DNA of 64,000 nt from Caballeronia hypogeia (GTDB taxonomy: Bacteria; Pseudomonadota; Gammaproteobacteria; Burkholderiales; Burkholderiaceae): positions 94,338-158,337 of the forward strand of contig NZ_FCOA02000018.1 in the NCBI RefSeq assembly GCF_001544875.2, written 5' to 3'. Position numbers and translations under genes: made by a program. Positions within the stretch are counted from its first letter, which is position 1. Each line of letters opens with the position of its first letter. This document shows positions 50,971 to 60,210 of the stretch, piece after piece. The notes under the pieces were generated by a model. That model had not been told where the DNA came from. It did not search any database and saw only the letters and a program-made list of their open reading frames with translations.

Positions 50971-52709
50971 GGCCCGGGCGCGTGCAACGCATGAGGCCAT
51001 CCGACCGGCGCCGCCGCCTCGCGTCGCGGCGGCTCGCCGTGATCGTCGCGACGCTGATCGCCGCCGCCGCGCGCGACGTGCGCGACGCGCGCGCGCAGGC
51101 GCTGCCGAACGCGGGCAGCATCCTGCGCGAGCAGCAACAGCAAGCGCCGGTGCCGCCGCCGCCCTCGGACCTGCGTCTGAACGTGACGCCCGTGCCCGCG
51201 CCCGCTCCCGTGGCGAGCGCGCCGGGCGGCATCCGCTTCGAGGTGAAAGGCTTCGAATTCGCTGGCAACACGCTTTTTCCGACGGCGGAGCTGCTCGAAG
51301 TCGTGCGGCCGGTGATCGGCCCGGACCGTTCGCTCGACGATCTCGAAAGCGCCGCCGACCGCGTCAGCGCGTTCTATCGCCGTCACGGCTATCTGGTGGC
51401 GCGCGCCTACGTGCCGCCGCAGACCATTCAAGGCGGCGTGGTGAAAATCGCGGTGAGCGAGGGGCACTACGGGCTCGTCGATATCGACAATCGGTCGCGC
51501 ACGCGCGATTCCGTCATCAGGCGTTTTCTGGCGCCGCTGCGCACCGGCGACGTGATCGACGAGCACGCCCTCACCCGCGCGACGCTGCTCGCGCAGGACG
51601 CCGCGGGCACGACCGGCGCGAACGCGACGATCTCGCCGGGCGCGCTGCCCGGAACCTCGGACATGACGCTGCTGGTGCCGCAGGCGCGGCCTTTTGCGGG
51701 CAGCCTGCAGGCCGACAACTACGGCCAGACGACGACCGGCACCGCGCGTCTGATCGGCGCGCTGCAATGGAACAATCCGCTGGGCATCGGCGATCAACTG
51801 GCGGCGCGGCTGCTCGGCTCGATCACCGGGCAGTTCTACGGCAACATCGGCTATACGGTGCCGGTGGGCGGCAGCGGCCTCGCGTGGGGCATCGGCTACA
51901 CGCGCTCGACGTATTCGGTCGGCGGCCAGTTCGACGGACTCGACGCCTACGGCAGCGCAAACGTGTTCTCCACGTTTTTCAGCTATCCGCTGCTGCGCTC
52001 GCCGGCGGCGAACGTGTACACGACGCTCGGCTTCGACCACAAGCTGCTGTCCGATCATCTCGGCGCATTCGATTCCGTCAGCGACAAGAACAGCGATGTC
52101 GGACGGCTCGGGCTGTCCGGCAATCTCACGCTCGAAAGAAGCATCACCACGTTCGACACGAGCATCCAGCAGGGCAATCTGCGCTTCAAGTCGCCGCAGC
52201 CCGAGCAGGTCGCCTCGCTGATCGCCGGCGCGTTCACCAAGTTCGTGTTCGCCGTGACGCACACGCAGGTGCTGGGCGATCAGGCCAACGGCACGCAGCT
52301 CTACTTCTCGATCAATGGCCAGACGAGTTCGCGCAACCTCGATTCGTCCGAGCAAATCTCGCTCGGCGGCCCGTACGCGGTGCGCGCCTATGCAACCGGC
52401 GACGCGCCGGTGGACGAAGCCTATATCGCGACGCTCGAACTGCGGCAGTCAATCAAGCAGTCGCTCGTGCCGGTGCTCGTCACGCTGACGGCTTTCGTCG
52501 ACACCGCCGACGGCAAGATCGCCGCGCATCCGGTGGTCCCCGGTCCCGATCACGTGCGCCTGTCCGGACTGGGCGTGGGCGCGACCTTCGCCGCGCCGCA
52601 CGCGTTCTTGCTGTCGATGTCCTACGCGCACACGCTGGGCTACGTTCCCGCGACGCTCGGCACCGGCCACGCGAACCGCTTCTGGGTCGCGCTGACGAAG
52701 TCCTTCTGA
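50943..52709 (+). CDS. Two-partner secretion outer-membrane transporter (TpsB, ShlB/FhaC/HecB family)
   Basis: 588 residues from ATG 50943; GTG 50967 and ATG 50991 are alternatives. An Arg-rich signal peptide is followed by a Pro-rich plug region, a POTRA domain (FEVKGFEFAGNTLFPTAELL), a second POTRA-like part (RVSAFYRRHGYLVARAYVPP), then a beta-barrel of about 350 residues ending TKSF, the C-terminal Phe signature recognised by BAM. It exports the TpsA encoded just upstream, whose gene it overlaps by 28 bases. The frame is open far into the TpsA gene; those codons are shadow sequence. Confidence 0.88.
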   Translation: MARSRMPHVRPGRVQRMRPSDRRRRLASRRLAVIVATLIAAAARDVRDARAQALPNAGSILREQQQQAPVPPPPSDLRLNVTPVPAPAPVASAPGGIRFEVKGFEFAGNTLFPTAELLEVVRPVIGPDRSLDDLESAADRVSAFYRRHGYLVARAYVPPQTIQGGVVKIAVSEGHYGLVDIDNRSRTRDSVIRRFLAPLRTGDVIDEHALTRATLLAQDAAGTTGANATISPGALPGTSDMTLLVPQARPFAGSLQADNYGQTTTGTARLIGALQWNNPLGIGDQLAARLLGSITGQFYGNIGYTVPVGGSGLAWGIGYTRSTYSVGGQFDGLDAYGSANVFSTFFSYPLLRSPAANVYTTLGFDHKLLSDHLGAFDSVSDKNSDVGRLGLSGNLTLERSITTFDTSIQQGNLRFKSPQPEQVASLIAGAFTKFVFAVTHTQVLGDQANGTQLYFSINGQTSSRNLDSSEQISLGGPYAVRAYATGDAPVDEAYIATLELRQSIKQSLVPVLVTLTAFVDTADGKIAAHPVVPGPDHVRLSGLGVGATFAAPHAFLLSMSYAHTLGYVPATLGTGHANRFWVALTKSF

Positions 52710-52717
52710 GAACCGCC

Positions 52718-53362
52718 ATGACGCGCGCCCGAGCCCTTCTCCTTCTTCTTCTGGTTTTGACCGCGAGCGCCGCGTGCGCCGATCCGGTCGCGACCATCAC
52801 AGCGCTCGTCGGCAATGTCGCGATCCAGTCGGCGGGCGGCGCGCAACGCGTGGCGGCGGTGGGCGGCGGCATCGACAACGGCGACACGGTGCAGACCGGC
52901 GTCGCGTCCGAGATCGTGATGATCTTCACCGACAAGCAGCGCGTGTATCTGAAGCCCGGCTCGGTGTTTCGCGTCGACGATTTCCATTACGCGGCGGATG
53001 CGCCCAAGGACGACCGCAGCTTTCTGTCGCTCGTGAAAGGCGGGCTGCGCGCGGTCGATGGCCTCGTCGCGAAGGAAGGCAAGCCGGAGAACTACCGCGT
53101 GAAGACAGCGACCTCGACGATCGGGATTCGCGGCACCGAGTATTCCGTCACCGATTGCGCCAATCTCGAACCCGGCGGCAACGCGGACTGCAAGGGCGAG
53201 CAGATCGTCGTCTACGACGGGCAGATCGTCGTGATCAATCAGGTCGACCAGAAGATCGTGCGCGCGGGCGAAGGCACGATCGTCTTGAGCCCACGGCTGC
53301 CGTTCGGCGTGCTGCCGGCGTCGCGGGTGACGCCGGTGGTGCCGTCGGCGGCATGCCGCTAG
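52718..53362 (+). CDS. FecR-domain periplasmic protein
   Basis: 214 residues with a signal peptide (about residues 1-22, ARALLLLLLVLTASAACA). The FecR domain covers about 40-155 (GDTVQTGVASEIVMIFTDKQ; VYLKPGSVFRVDDF; TSTIGIRGTEYSVTDC). Unlike classical FecR there is no cytoplasmic anti-sigma part and no membrane helix after the signal peptide, so it is a free periplasmic or envelope protein. Two Cys (in TDCANLE and ADCKGE) could form a disulfide. It begins 8 bases after TpsB stops, in the same operon. Confidence 0.88.
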   Translation: MTRARALLLLLLVLTASAACADPVATITALVGNVAIQSAGGAQRVAAVGGGIDNGDTVQTGVASEIVMIFTDKQRVYLKPGSVFRVDDFHYAADAPKDDRSFLSLVKGGLRAVDGLVAKEGKPENYRVKTATSTIGIRGTEYSVTDCANLEPGGNADCKGEQIVVYDGQIVVINQVDQKIVRAGEGTIVLSPRLPFGVLPASRVTPVVPSAACR

Positions 53363-53371
53363 CGAGGCGTC

Positions 53372-55573
53372 ATGGTCGAGAACGCAAGCCGTTCGGGGAG
53401 ACTGCACGCGGCCATGGGCACGTTCGGCATCGACGCGCTCGCGGGCGCGGTCACCGCGCTGCTCGCGCTCGCCTACGCCGCCGGCTACGGCGCGATGATC
53501 TTCTCCGCCGGCCTCACGCCGCTGATCTCGGCGGGCATGCCGACCGCGCTCGTCTCCTGCGTGATCGTCGCGCTCGTGATCACGCTGATGAGCTCGGCGC
53601 CCTTCATGATCGCCGGGCCCGATTCGAACGCGACGGCGCTGCTCGCGGGCCTGGCCGCATCGGTCGCGCTGTCGGTGCACGCGGCGGGCGGCGACGACGG
53701 CGCCGTGCTCGCCTCCGTGCTCATGCTGATCTCGGTGTCGTCGCTGACCACGGGCGCCCTGCTCTTCGCGCTCGCGCACTGGAAGCGCGGCAACGCGATC
53801 CAGTACATCCCGTTCCCGGTGATCGGCGGCTTTCTCGCGGGCACCGGCCTCTTGCTGCTCGAAGGCGCGCTGCGCGTGCTCACCGACGCGCCCGTCAGCG
53901 CCGCTACGCCGCGCGTCGTCATGCAACTGCCGTGGCTCGCGAGCGCGCCGGCGCTGTTCGTGGGCCTGGGTCTGCTGGTGCTGGTGCGCATCACGCGGCC
54001 ATCGCGCTACGTGATCGTGCTGCCGTCGATGATGGCGGCAGGCATCGCGATCTTCTACGTCGGGCTGCACTTCGAAGGCAAGAGCCTGGAGGACGCGCGT
54101 CACATGGGCTTGCTGTTCCACTACGAGCCGGTCACCGGCATGCGCCTGCCCGCGTCGCTCGTGCACGAAGCCGCGCTGCGCACGCTGTTTGCGCGCGCGC
54201 CGGAGATTCTCGCGATCGCCGCCGTCTCTTCGATGACGGTCCTGCTCAACACGACGAGCATCGGCGTGACGATCTCGCGCGATGTCGATTTCAACCGCGA
54301 GCTGCGCGTGGCGGGAATCGCGAATCTGCTGACGGGGCTCGCGGGCGGACTCGTCGGCGCGCAGTCGATGACGCGCACCATGACCAACTGGCGTCTGGGC
54401 GTGCGCGGCCGGCGCGCGGGCGTGATCGCGGCGCTGATCTCGCTCGTCGTGATCGCGGGCTTTCCGAGCCTGATGGCGCTCCTGCCGAAGCCCGTGCTGG
54501 TCGGGCTGCAGATATTCATCGGCGCGGCGATGCTGATCGAATGGCTCATCAGCTCGATGCGGCGCCTGCCGTGGCACGACTATCTGCTGATTCCCGCGAT
54601 CATGGTGATCATTGCGGTCTACGGGATCGTCGCGGGCGTGCTGTTCGGCGTGATCGCGGCGTGCCTGCTGTTCGTCGTCCGTTACGGGCGCGTGAACTGC
54701 TTCCGCCTCGAATTCGACGGACGCGGACGGCGCTCGAACGTCGAGCGCACTGTCGACGAAAGCCGCGTGCTCGATGCCGAAGCGCGCTCGCTCTACGGCG
54801 TCGCGCTGCAGGGCTTTCTGTTCTTCGGCACCGCGTTCTCGATCCTCACGCATATCCGCGCGCGCATCGAATCGACCGCGGGCGTGCGTTTCGTGCTGGT
54901 CGATTTCGCGCGCGTGCACGGCGTCGATGCGTCGAGCACGGCAAGCTTCGTGCGGCTGCGCCAGGCGTGCGCGCGGGTCGACGCGCAGCTCGTGCTGACG
55001 GGCCTTTCGCCGGCCCTCAAGGCGTGGTTCGGCAAGGGCATCGTGGAACTGAATGGCGCGCGCGGCCCGCATGAATTCGCCGATCTCGACAGCGGCCTCG
55101 AATGGATCGAAACGCAGATGCTGAACGCGGCGCCGCGCGCGCGTGCCCCGCGTGGCGAATCGTTCGTGTCCACCCTGCCCGACACGCTCGACGCACTGCG
55201 CCCGCATCTCGACACACTCACGCTCGCGCCCGGCGAATATGTGTTCCGGCAGGCCGAGCCGGGCGACTCCATCTACTTCGTCGAAACCGGGCGTGTGACC
55301 GTCGCGCTGAGTTCGGGCGACGGGCGCGCGTTGCGGCTGCGCAGTTTCGGCGCGGGCACGATCGTCGGCGAAATGGCGGTGTATACCGGCGCGCGGCGCA
55401 GCGCGGACGTCGTCGCCGACGAACCTACCGTCGTGCTGCGCCTGGGACTTTCGACGCTGAAACGTCTCGAAGCCGACGACCCGGCGCTCGCCGCGCGCAT
55501 GCACAAGTTCGTCGCGCGCGTGCTGGCCTCGCGGCTCGTGGTGGCCAACGAGCAGATCCGGGCGGCGCAATGA
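53372..55573 (+). CDS. SulP-family anion transporter with STAS and cyclic-nucleotide-binding domains
   Basis: 733 residues. Residues about 15-430 form the SulP membrane domain (start AGAVTALLALAYAAGYGAMI; PDSNATALLAGL; late ATIVI-type helices), followed by a STAS domain (about 470-570) and a C-terminal CNBD (about 610-733). The phosphate-binding cassette is intact: GEMAVYTGARRSA with Glu667, Arg676 and Ser677, the residues that in CRP-type domains hold ribose and phosphate. SulP proteins carry sulfate, bicarbonate or other anions; this one should be gated by cAMP or cGMP. The next gene is a cyclase, overlapping by four bases (ATGA). Confidence 0.9.
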   Translation: MVENASRSGRLHAAMGTFGIDALAGAVTALLALAYAAGYGAMIFSAGLTPLISAGMPTALVSCVIVALVITLMSSAPFMIAGPDSNATALLAGLAASVALSVHAAGGDDGAVLASVLMLISVSSLTTGALLFALAHWKRGNAIQYIPFPVIGGFLAGTGLLLLEGALRVLTDAPVSAATPRVVMQLPWLASAPALFVGLGLLVLVRITRPSRYVIVLPSMMAAGIAIFYVGLHFEGKSLEDARHMGLLFHYEPVTGMRLPASLVHEAALRTLFARAPEILAIAAVSSMTVLLNTTSIGVTISRDVDFNRELRVAGIANLLTGLAGGLVGAQSMTRTMTNWRLGVRGRRAGVIAALISLVVIAGFPSLMALLPKPVLVGLQIFIGAAMLIEWLISSMRRLPWHDYLLIPAIMVIIAVYGIVAGVLFGVIAACLLFVVRYGRVNCFRLEFDGRGRRSNVERTVDESRVLDAEARSLYGVALQGFLFFGTAFSILTHIRARIESTAGVRFVLVDFARVHGVDASSTASFVRLRQACARVDAQLVLTGLSPALKAWFGKGIVELNGARGPHEFADLDSGLEWIETQMLNAAPRARAPRGESFVSTLPDTLDALRPHLDTLTLAPGEYVFRQAEPGDSIYFVETGRVTVALSSGDGRALRLRSFGAGTIVGEMAVYTGARRSADVVADEPTVVLRLGLSTLKRLEADDPALAARMHKFVARVLASRLVVANEQIRAAQ

Positions 55574-57798
55574 GCGCGCGCGAGCCGTTCGCGTTCGTGC
55601 TCAGACGCTCGGGCGTGCGCTGGGCGCTGGGCGTGGCGCTCGTCGCCGTGCTCGCTGGGCACGCGCTCGCGCGCTACGACATTCGTTTCATCGATTCGCT
55701 CGACGCGATGATCTACGACGCGAAAGTGCGGCTCTTCATGCCGCGCACGACGGACGCGCGCATCGCGATCCTCGACATCGACGAGAAGAGCCTCGCGGAG
55801 CTGGGCCGCTGGCCGTGGGACCGTGCGCGCATGGCGGAGCTGGTGAATGCGCTGTTCGGGCGCGAGCGCATCGCCGTGCTCGGCTTCGACCTGGTGTTCG
55901 CGGAAGCCGATGCGAGCTCGGGACTCGCCGTGCTCGACGAGCTCGCGCGCGGCGCGCTGTCGGACAACGCGGCTTACCGCGATGCGCTCGCGCAGCTCGC
56001 GCCGCGCCTCGACTACGACCGGCGCTTCGCCGACGCGCTCGCGGGTCATCCGGTCGTGCTCGGCTATTACTTTTCCAATCAGGACGCGTCGAGCGGCGCG
56101 ATTCCAGCGCCGCTGATGAGCGAGCGCGCGTTCGGCACGCATCCGCTCATGCTGTTCGACTGGAGCAGCTATGGCGGCAATCTGCCCGCGCTTGAGAAGG
56201 CGGCGGGACGCGCGGGCTATTTCAACCCGGTGATCGACTTCGACGGCGCGGTGCGGCGCGTGCCGCTCGTCACCGCTTATCGCGACGGCGTGTATGGCGC
56301 GCTTTCGCTCGAGGTGCTGCGCGCGCTGTACGGCGATGCGGCCGTCACGCCGCTATTCGACGATCCGGCCAACGCCGGCGCGCCGCTCGCGGCGCTCGCG
56401 GTGGCGACTCCACGCGGCACGCGCGTGATTCCGGTCGATGCCAACGGCGCGGCGCTGGTGCCCTATCGCGGCCCGGCGGGCAGCTTTCCCTACTACTCGA
56501 TCGCCGACGTGCTCGGACGGCGCATTCCGGCGGGCGCGCTCGCGGGCAAGATCGTGCTGATCGGCACGACGGCGCCGGGCCTGATGGATCAGCGCACGAC
56601 GCCCGTGGGCGAGGTCTATCCGGGCGTCGAGGTGAACGCGAACCTGATCAGCGGCATGCTCGACGGCGCGATCCGCTTCCAGCCGCCGTTCGCCGCGACC
56701 TTGCAGATGCTCGCGCTCGTCATCGCCGGACTCGCGATGATCTTCCTCTGGCCCTGGCACATTCCCGCGCGCGCGACGCTCCTCGCCGCGCTGCTGTTCG
56801 GCGCGATCGTCGCGGCGGATTGGTATGCGTTCGCGCATCTCGCCTGGTCGATACCCTCCGCGACGCTGCTGCTCGCGGTGCTCGGTCTCTACGTGCTCAA
56901 CATGTCGTACGGCTATTTCGTCGAGGCGCGCGCGAAGCGCTACTTCGCCGCGCTATTCGGCCAGTATGTGCCGCCCGAACTGGTCGAGGAAATGAGCCGG
57001 CATCCCGAGGACTACAGCATGGCGGGCCGCCGCGCGGAGCTGACCGTGCTGTTCTGCGACGTGCTCGGCTTCACGGCGATCGCGGAAACGCTGGAGCCGG
57101 AAGCGCTCGCGCGTCTGATGAACGAGTATCTCGGCACCATGACCGAGGTGATTCGCGCGCATCGCGGCACGCTCGACAAATACATCGGCGACGCGATCAT
57201 GGGCTTCTGGGGCGCGCCCGTCGACGATCCCGAGCACGCGCGTCATGCGGTGGCCGCGGCGCTCGGCATGCGCGCGGCGCTCGTCGATCTGAACCGCACG
57301 CTCACGTCGCGCGGCTGGCCGACCTTGTGGATCGGCATCGGCATCAATACGGGACCGATGACCGTGGGCGACATGGGCTCGGCGGTGCGCAAGGCCTACA
57401 CCGTGATGGGCGATGCGGTGAACGTCGCCGCGCGCCTCGAAGGACTGACGCGCCATTTCGACATCGACATCATCGTGGGCGAAGCGACGCGCGAGCAGGT
57501 GCCGGACATCGCGTTCCGCGAGATCGACCGCGTGCGCGTGAAGGGCCGCGTCGCGCCGATCGCCGTGTTCGAGCCGCAACCGACACGCGAAAACAGCGAC
57601 GGTCTCGCACGCTGGCGCACGGCGCTCGCGCACTATCGGGCGAGAGAATGGGACGAAGCCGAAGCGCTACTCGCCGCACTCGCGGCGCAGTATCCTGAGC
57701 GGCAGTTATATGCGCTCTATCGCAAGCGTATCGATGCGCTGCGCGGCGTTGCGCTGCCCGAGGACTGGGACTGCGTGAGCGCATTCGATACGAAGTAA
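55570..57798 (+). CDS. CHASE2-domain class III adenylate/guanylate cyclase
   Basis: 742 residues. A first membrane helix (about 14-32), an extracytoplasmic CHASE2 sensor (about 45-345), three membrane helices (about 365-445) and a class III cyclase domain (about 485-690). Catalytic residues are kept: metal Asp497 (FCDVLGF) and Asp541 (KYIGDAIM), base-recognition Lys537 and Thr611, and transition-state Asn618/Arg622 (NVAAR). The Lys/Thr pair favours ATP, giving cAMP. It senses an unknown envelope signal. Its ATG overlaps the SulP stop. The frame is open further up to 55102 inside the SulP gene but that is shadow. Confidence 0.92.
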   Translation: MSAREPFAFVLRRSGVRWALGVALVAVLAGHALARYDIRFIDSLDAMIYDAKVRLFMPRTTDARIAILDIDEKSLAELGRWPWDRARMAELVNALFGRERIAVLGFDLVFAEADASSGLAVLDELARGALSDNAAYRDALAQLAPRLDYDRRFADALAGHPVVLGYYFSNQDASSGAIPAPLMSERAFGTHPLMLFDWSSYGGNLPALEKAAGRAGYFNPVIDFDGAVRRVPLVTAYRDGVYGALSLEVLRALYGDAAVTPLFDDPANAGAPLAALAVATPRGTRVIPVDANGAALVPYRGPAGSFPYYSIADVLGRRIPAGALAGKIVLIGTTAPGLMDQRTTPVGEVYPGVEVNANLISGMLDGAIRFQPPFAATLQMLALVIAGLAMIFLWPWHIPARATLLAALLFGAIVAADWYAFAHLAWSIPSATLLLAVLGLYVLNMSYGYFVEARAKRYFAALFGQYVPPELVEEMSRHPEDYSMAGRRAELTVLFCDVLGFTAIAETLEPEALARLMNEYLGTMTEVIRAHRGTLDKYIGDAIMGFWGAPVDDPEHARHAVAAALGMRAALVDLNRTLTSRGWPTLWIGIGINTGPMTVGDMGSAVRKAYTVMGDAVNVAARLEGLTRHFDIDIIVGEATREQVPDIAFREIDRVRVKGRVAPIAVFEPQPTRENSDGLARWRTALAHYRAREWDEAEALLAALAAQYPERQLYALYRKRIDALRGVALPEDWDCVSAFDTK

Positions 57799-57819
57799 CC
57801 ACATCAGGCGGGCCGCATC

Positions 57820-58602
57820 ATGAAAGTTCGGGTACTCGGCTGTAGCGGCGCGATCGGCAGCGGCGGCGATGCGCGCGATCCCGGCGGCACGACGGCCCTG
57901 CTCGTCGACAGCGACATGCTGATCGACGCCGGCACGGGCGTCGCGGTCCTCAGCGACGATGAACTGGCGCGCATCGATCATGTGTTTCTCACGCATTCGC
58001 ATCTGGATCACGTGGCGTATCTGCCACTGATGATCGACGCCGTCGGCGACCGGCGCACGGGTCCGCTCATCGTGCATACGAGCCGCGCGACCATCGACAT
58101 CCTGCAGGCGCATGTCTTCAACAATCTGATCTGGCCGGACTTCACGCGTATTCCTTCGGCCGATGCTCCGGGCGTGCGCTTCGAGGCGCTGGAAGTCGGC
58201 GAGAGCCTCGTGCTCGACGGGCGCACCGTGACCGCGCTGCCCGCGTGCCATTCGGTTCCTTCGATGGGATTCGCGCTTGCCAGCGGCGACGCGGCGCTCG
58301 CGTTCAGCGGCGACACGTCCAGTTGTCCAGCGTTCTGGGCCCGGATCTCGGCAATACCCGAATTGCGTCATGTGATCGTCGAGACCGCGTTTCCCGATGC
58401 GCAAATCGCTCTCGCGCACGCGGCGCACCATTACTGCCCGCAGCTCATCGCGGGCGATCTGCTCGGCATCGGGCTCTCGGCGGAGTTGCTCATTTCGCAT
58501 CTGAAACCGCCGTATGGCGAGCAGATTCTCGACGAGTTGCGAGCGGCCTTGCCGGGGATCGCCATGCGGGCGTTGCAGGCGGGCGATGTGCTGGAGATCT
58601 AG
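57820..58602 (+). CDS. Class II cyclic-nucleotide phosphodiesterase-like MBL-fold hydrolase
   Basis: 260 residues, metallo-beta-lactamase fold. The metal motif is His59-x-His61-x-Asp63-His64 in THSHLDHVAYL, with later ligands His144 (PACHSV), Asp165 (SGDTSS) and His227 (ISHLKPP). HxHLDHxxxL with these spacings matches class II 3',5'-cyclic-nucleotide phosphodiesterases (PDE1/CpdP type). It begins 21 bases after the cyclase gene and is most simply the enzyme that destroys the cyclase product. Other MBL hydrolases are possible, but the neighbourhood supports a PDE. No signal peptide: cytoplasmic. Confidence 0.78.
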   Translation: MKVRVLGCSGAIGSGGDARDPGGTTALLVDSDMLIDAGTGVAVLSDDELARIDHVFLTHSHLDHVAYLPLMIDAVGDRRTGPLIVHTSRATIDILQAHVFNNLIWPDFTRIPSADAPGVRFEALEVGESLVLDGRTVTALPACHSVPSMGFALASGDAALAFSGDTSSCPAFWARISAIPELRHVIVETAFPDAQIALAHAAHHYCPQLIAGDLLGIGLSAELLISHLKPPYGEQILDELRAALPGIAMRALQAGDVLEI

Positions 58603-58607
58603 GCCGC

Positions 58608-59990
58608 TCACCGCAACGGCTTCAATCCCTCCAGCAATGTAGGAATCAGTTCACTCACCGTCGGATGAATGTGCATCGCGCGCTTGAGCGTGGTGAAAGG
58701 CGCATCGGCGTTCATGATGTCAATGAACGTATGAATCGCCTCATCGCCCTCGATGCCGTATATCGCCGCCCCGAGAAAGCGCTGCGTGCGCGCATCGACC
58801 AGCGCCTTCATGAAACCGTCGGTCTCGCCTCGCTCGCGCGCGCGTCCGACGCGCGACATCGGCATGGTCGCGATGAGCGCGTCGCGACCGTCGCGGCGCA
58901 CGTCTTCCTCGCTCATGCCCACGCGCGCGAACGGCGGATCGACGAACACCGCATACGCCATGATGCGCGTATCGACGCTGCGCGATTCGCCGTCGAGCAG
59001 ATTCGAGGCGATGATCTCGTGGTCGTTCCACGACGTATGCGTGAACGCACCGCGGCCGTTCACGTCGCCGAGCGCGTAGATGCCCTCGACGCCGGTGCGC
59101 AACTGCCCGTCCACATCGATCATGCCGTGCTCGTTCACCGCGATGCCCGCGTGCTCCAGACCGAGATCGTCGGTGTTCGGCGTGCGGCCCGTCGCGAACA
59201 GCAGATGCGATGCGTCGATCGCTTCAGCGCCGCTGGCAATGCGCACGCCGCCGGAGAACGGTTCCACGCGTTCGATCCGCGCGCCGAAGCGGAATTCGAC
59301 GCCCTCTCGCACGAGTACGTCCTGCATTGCGCGGGCGACGTCCTCGTCCTCGCGCGTCAGAATGCGCTCGCCACGCACGAGCAAGGTCACGCGAGCGCCG
59401 AAGCGGCGGAACATCTGACCGAACTCCAGCGCGATATAGCTCGCGCCCACGATCACGAGATGTTGCGGCACTTCGGTCAGCTCGAGGATCGTCGAGTTGG
59501 TCAGATAAGGCACGCGTTCGAGCCCGTCGAGCGCGGGCACCGCCGCGCGCGTGCCCGTGTTGATGAAGACGAGATCGGCGTCGATGTCCTGCGTCGAGCC
59601 GTCCGCCGCTTCGATGCGCAACGCGTGCGGCCCGGTGAAGCGCGCATGTCCCCTGAAGACGGTCATGTTCTCCGTGCCGCGCAGCCACTCTTCGATGCCC
59701 GTGCGCGAGCCGCCGATCACCTCGTCCTTGCGCGCCTTCACACGCGCCATGTCGATGCGGATATCACCGCCGATCACGACGCCGTAATGCGCCGCCGTGC
59801 GCGCGACATGCGCGGCGCGCGCGCTCGCGACATACGTCTTGGTCGGCGTGCAGCCGACGTTCACGCAGGTCCCGCCGAACAGATGCCGCTCGATCACAGC
59901 CGTCCGTTTGCCGCTTTGCGCAAGCTTCACGGCGAGCGGCGAGCCGCCCTGCCCCGTGCCGATGACGACCGCATCGAAATGCTGTGACAT
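58608..59990 (-). CDS. Mercuric-reductase-like flavoprotein disulfide reductase
   Basis: 460 residues of the class I pyridine nucleotide-disulfide oxidoreductase family. FAD-binding VVIGTGQGGSPLA at residues 9-21, redox-active disulfide in GGTCVNVGCTPTK (Cys41/Cys46), NAD(P)-binding VIVGASYIALEFG near 170-182, a second FAD motif YALGDVNGRG, and the terminal dimerisation domain with HIHPTVSEL. It lacks the C-terminal Cys pair of true MerA, so its substrate is uncertain (mycothione/glutathione-like or quinone). It converges on the PDE gene. The GGAGAACCC site precedes the start. Confidence 0.88.
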   Translation of the reverse strand: MSQHFDAVVIGTGQGGSPLAVKLAQSGKRTAVIERHLFGGTCVNVGCTPTKTYVASARAAHVARTAAHYGVVIGGDIRIDMARVKARKDEVIGGSRTGIEEWLRGTENMTVFRGHARFTGPHALRIEAADGSTQDIDADLVFINTGTRAAVPALDGLERVPYLTNSTILELTEVPQHLVIVGASYIALEFGQMFRRFGARVTLLVRGERILTREDEDVARAMQDVLVREGVEFRFGARIERVEPFSGGVRIASGAEAIDASHLLFATGRTPNTDDLGLEHAGIAVNEHGMIDVDGQLRTGVEGIYALGDVNGRGAFTHTSWNDHEIIASNLLDGESRSVDTRIMAYAVFVDPPFARVGMSEEDVRRDGRDALIATMPMSRVGRARERGETDGFMKALVDARTQRFLGAAIYGIEGDEAIHTFIDIMNADAPFTTLKRAMHIHPTVSELIPTLLEGLKPLR

Positions 59991-60210
59991 GCTGGGTTCT
60001 CCGTGCGAATGAAGCATGAATGAAGCGCGTGACGAATGGCGCTGCCCGAATCGAAATGCATCTTACGCGCAAGTCGATCGACAGTCAGACGACATGTCAC
60101 GGCGCGCCTTTCGGACACGGGCATGGCTCGTGCTGGACTTCACCGGAACGTCCTGCGCGTCGTGGCGCGCGGTCCGCTCGATCGAGAACACAGGAGGTCC
60201 GAAGACATTC

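Noticed and set aside
52640..55570. A 976-codon open frame on the minus strand across the FecR and SulP genes
   Set aside because: It is antisense to two genes with clear domains, is rich in Arg, His and Gln as expected of a GC-rich shadow frame, and shows no fold or start signal.
58245..59987. A 580-codon plus-strand frame opposite the flavoprotein gene
   Set aside because: Composition and position mark it as a shadow; the flavoprotein has FAD, NAD and disulfide motifs.
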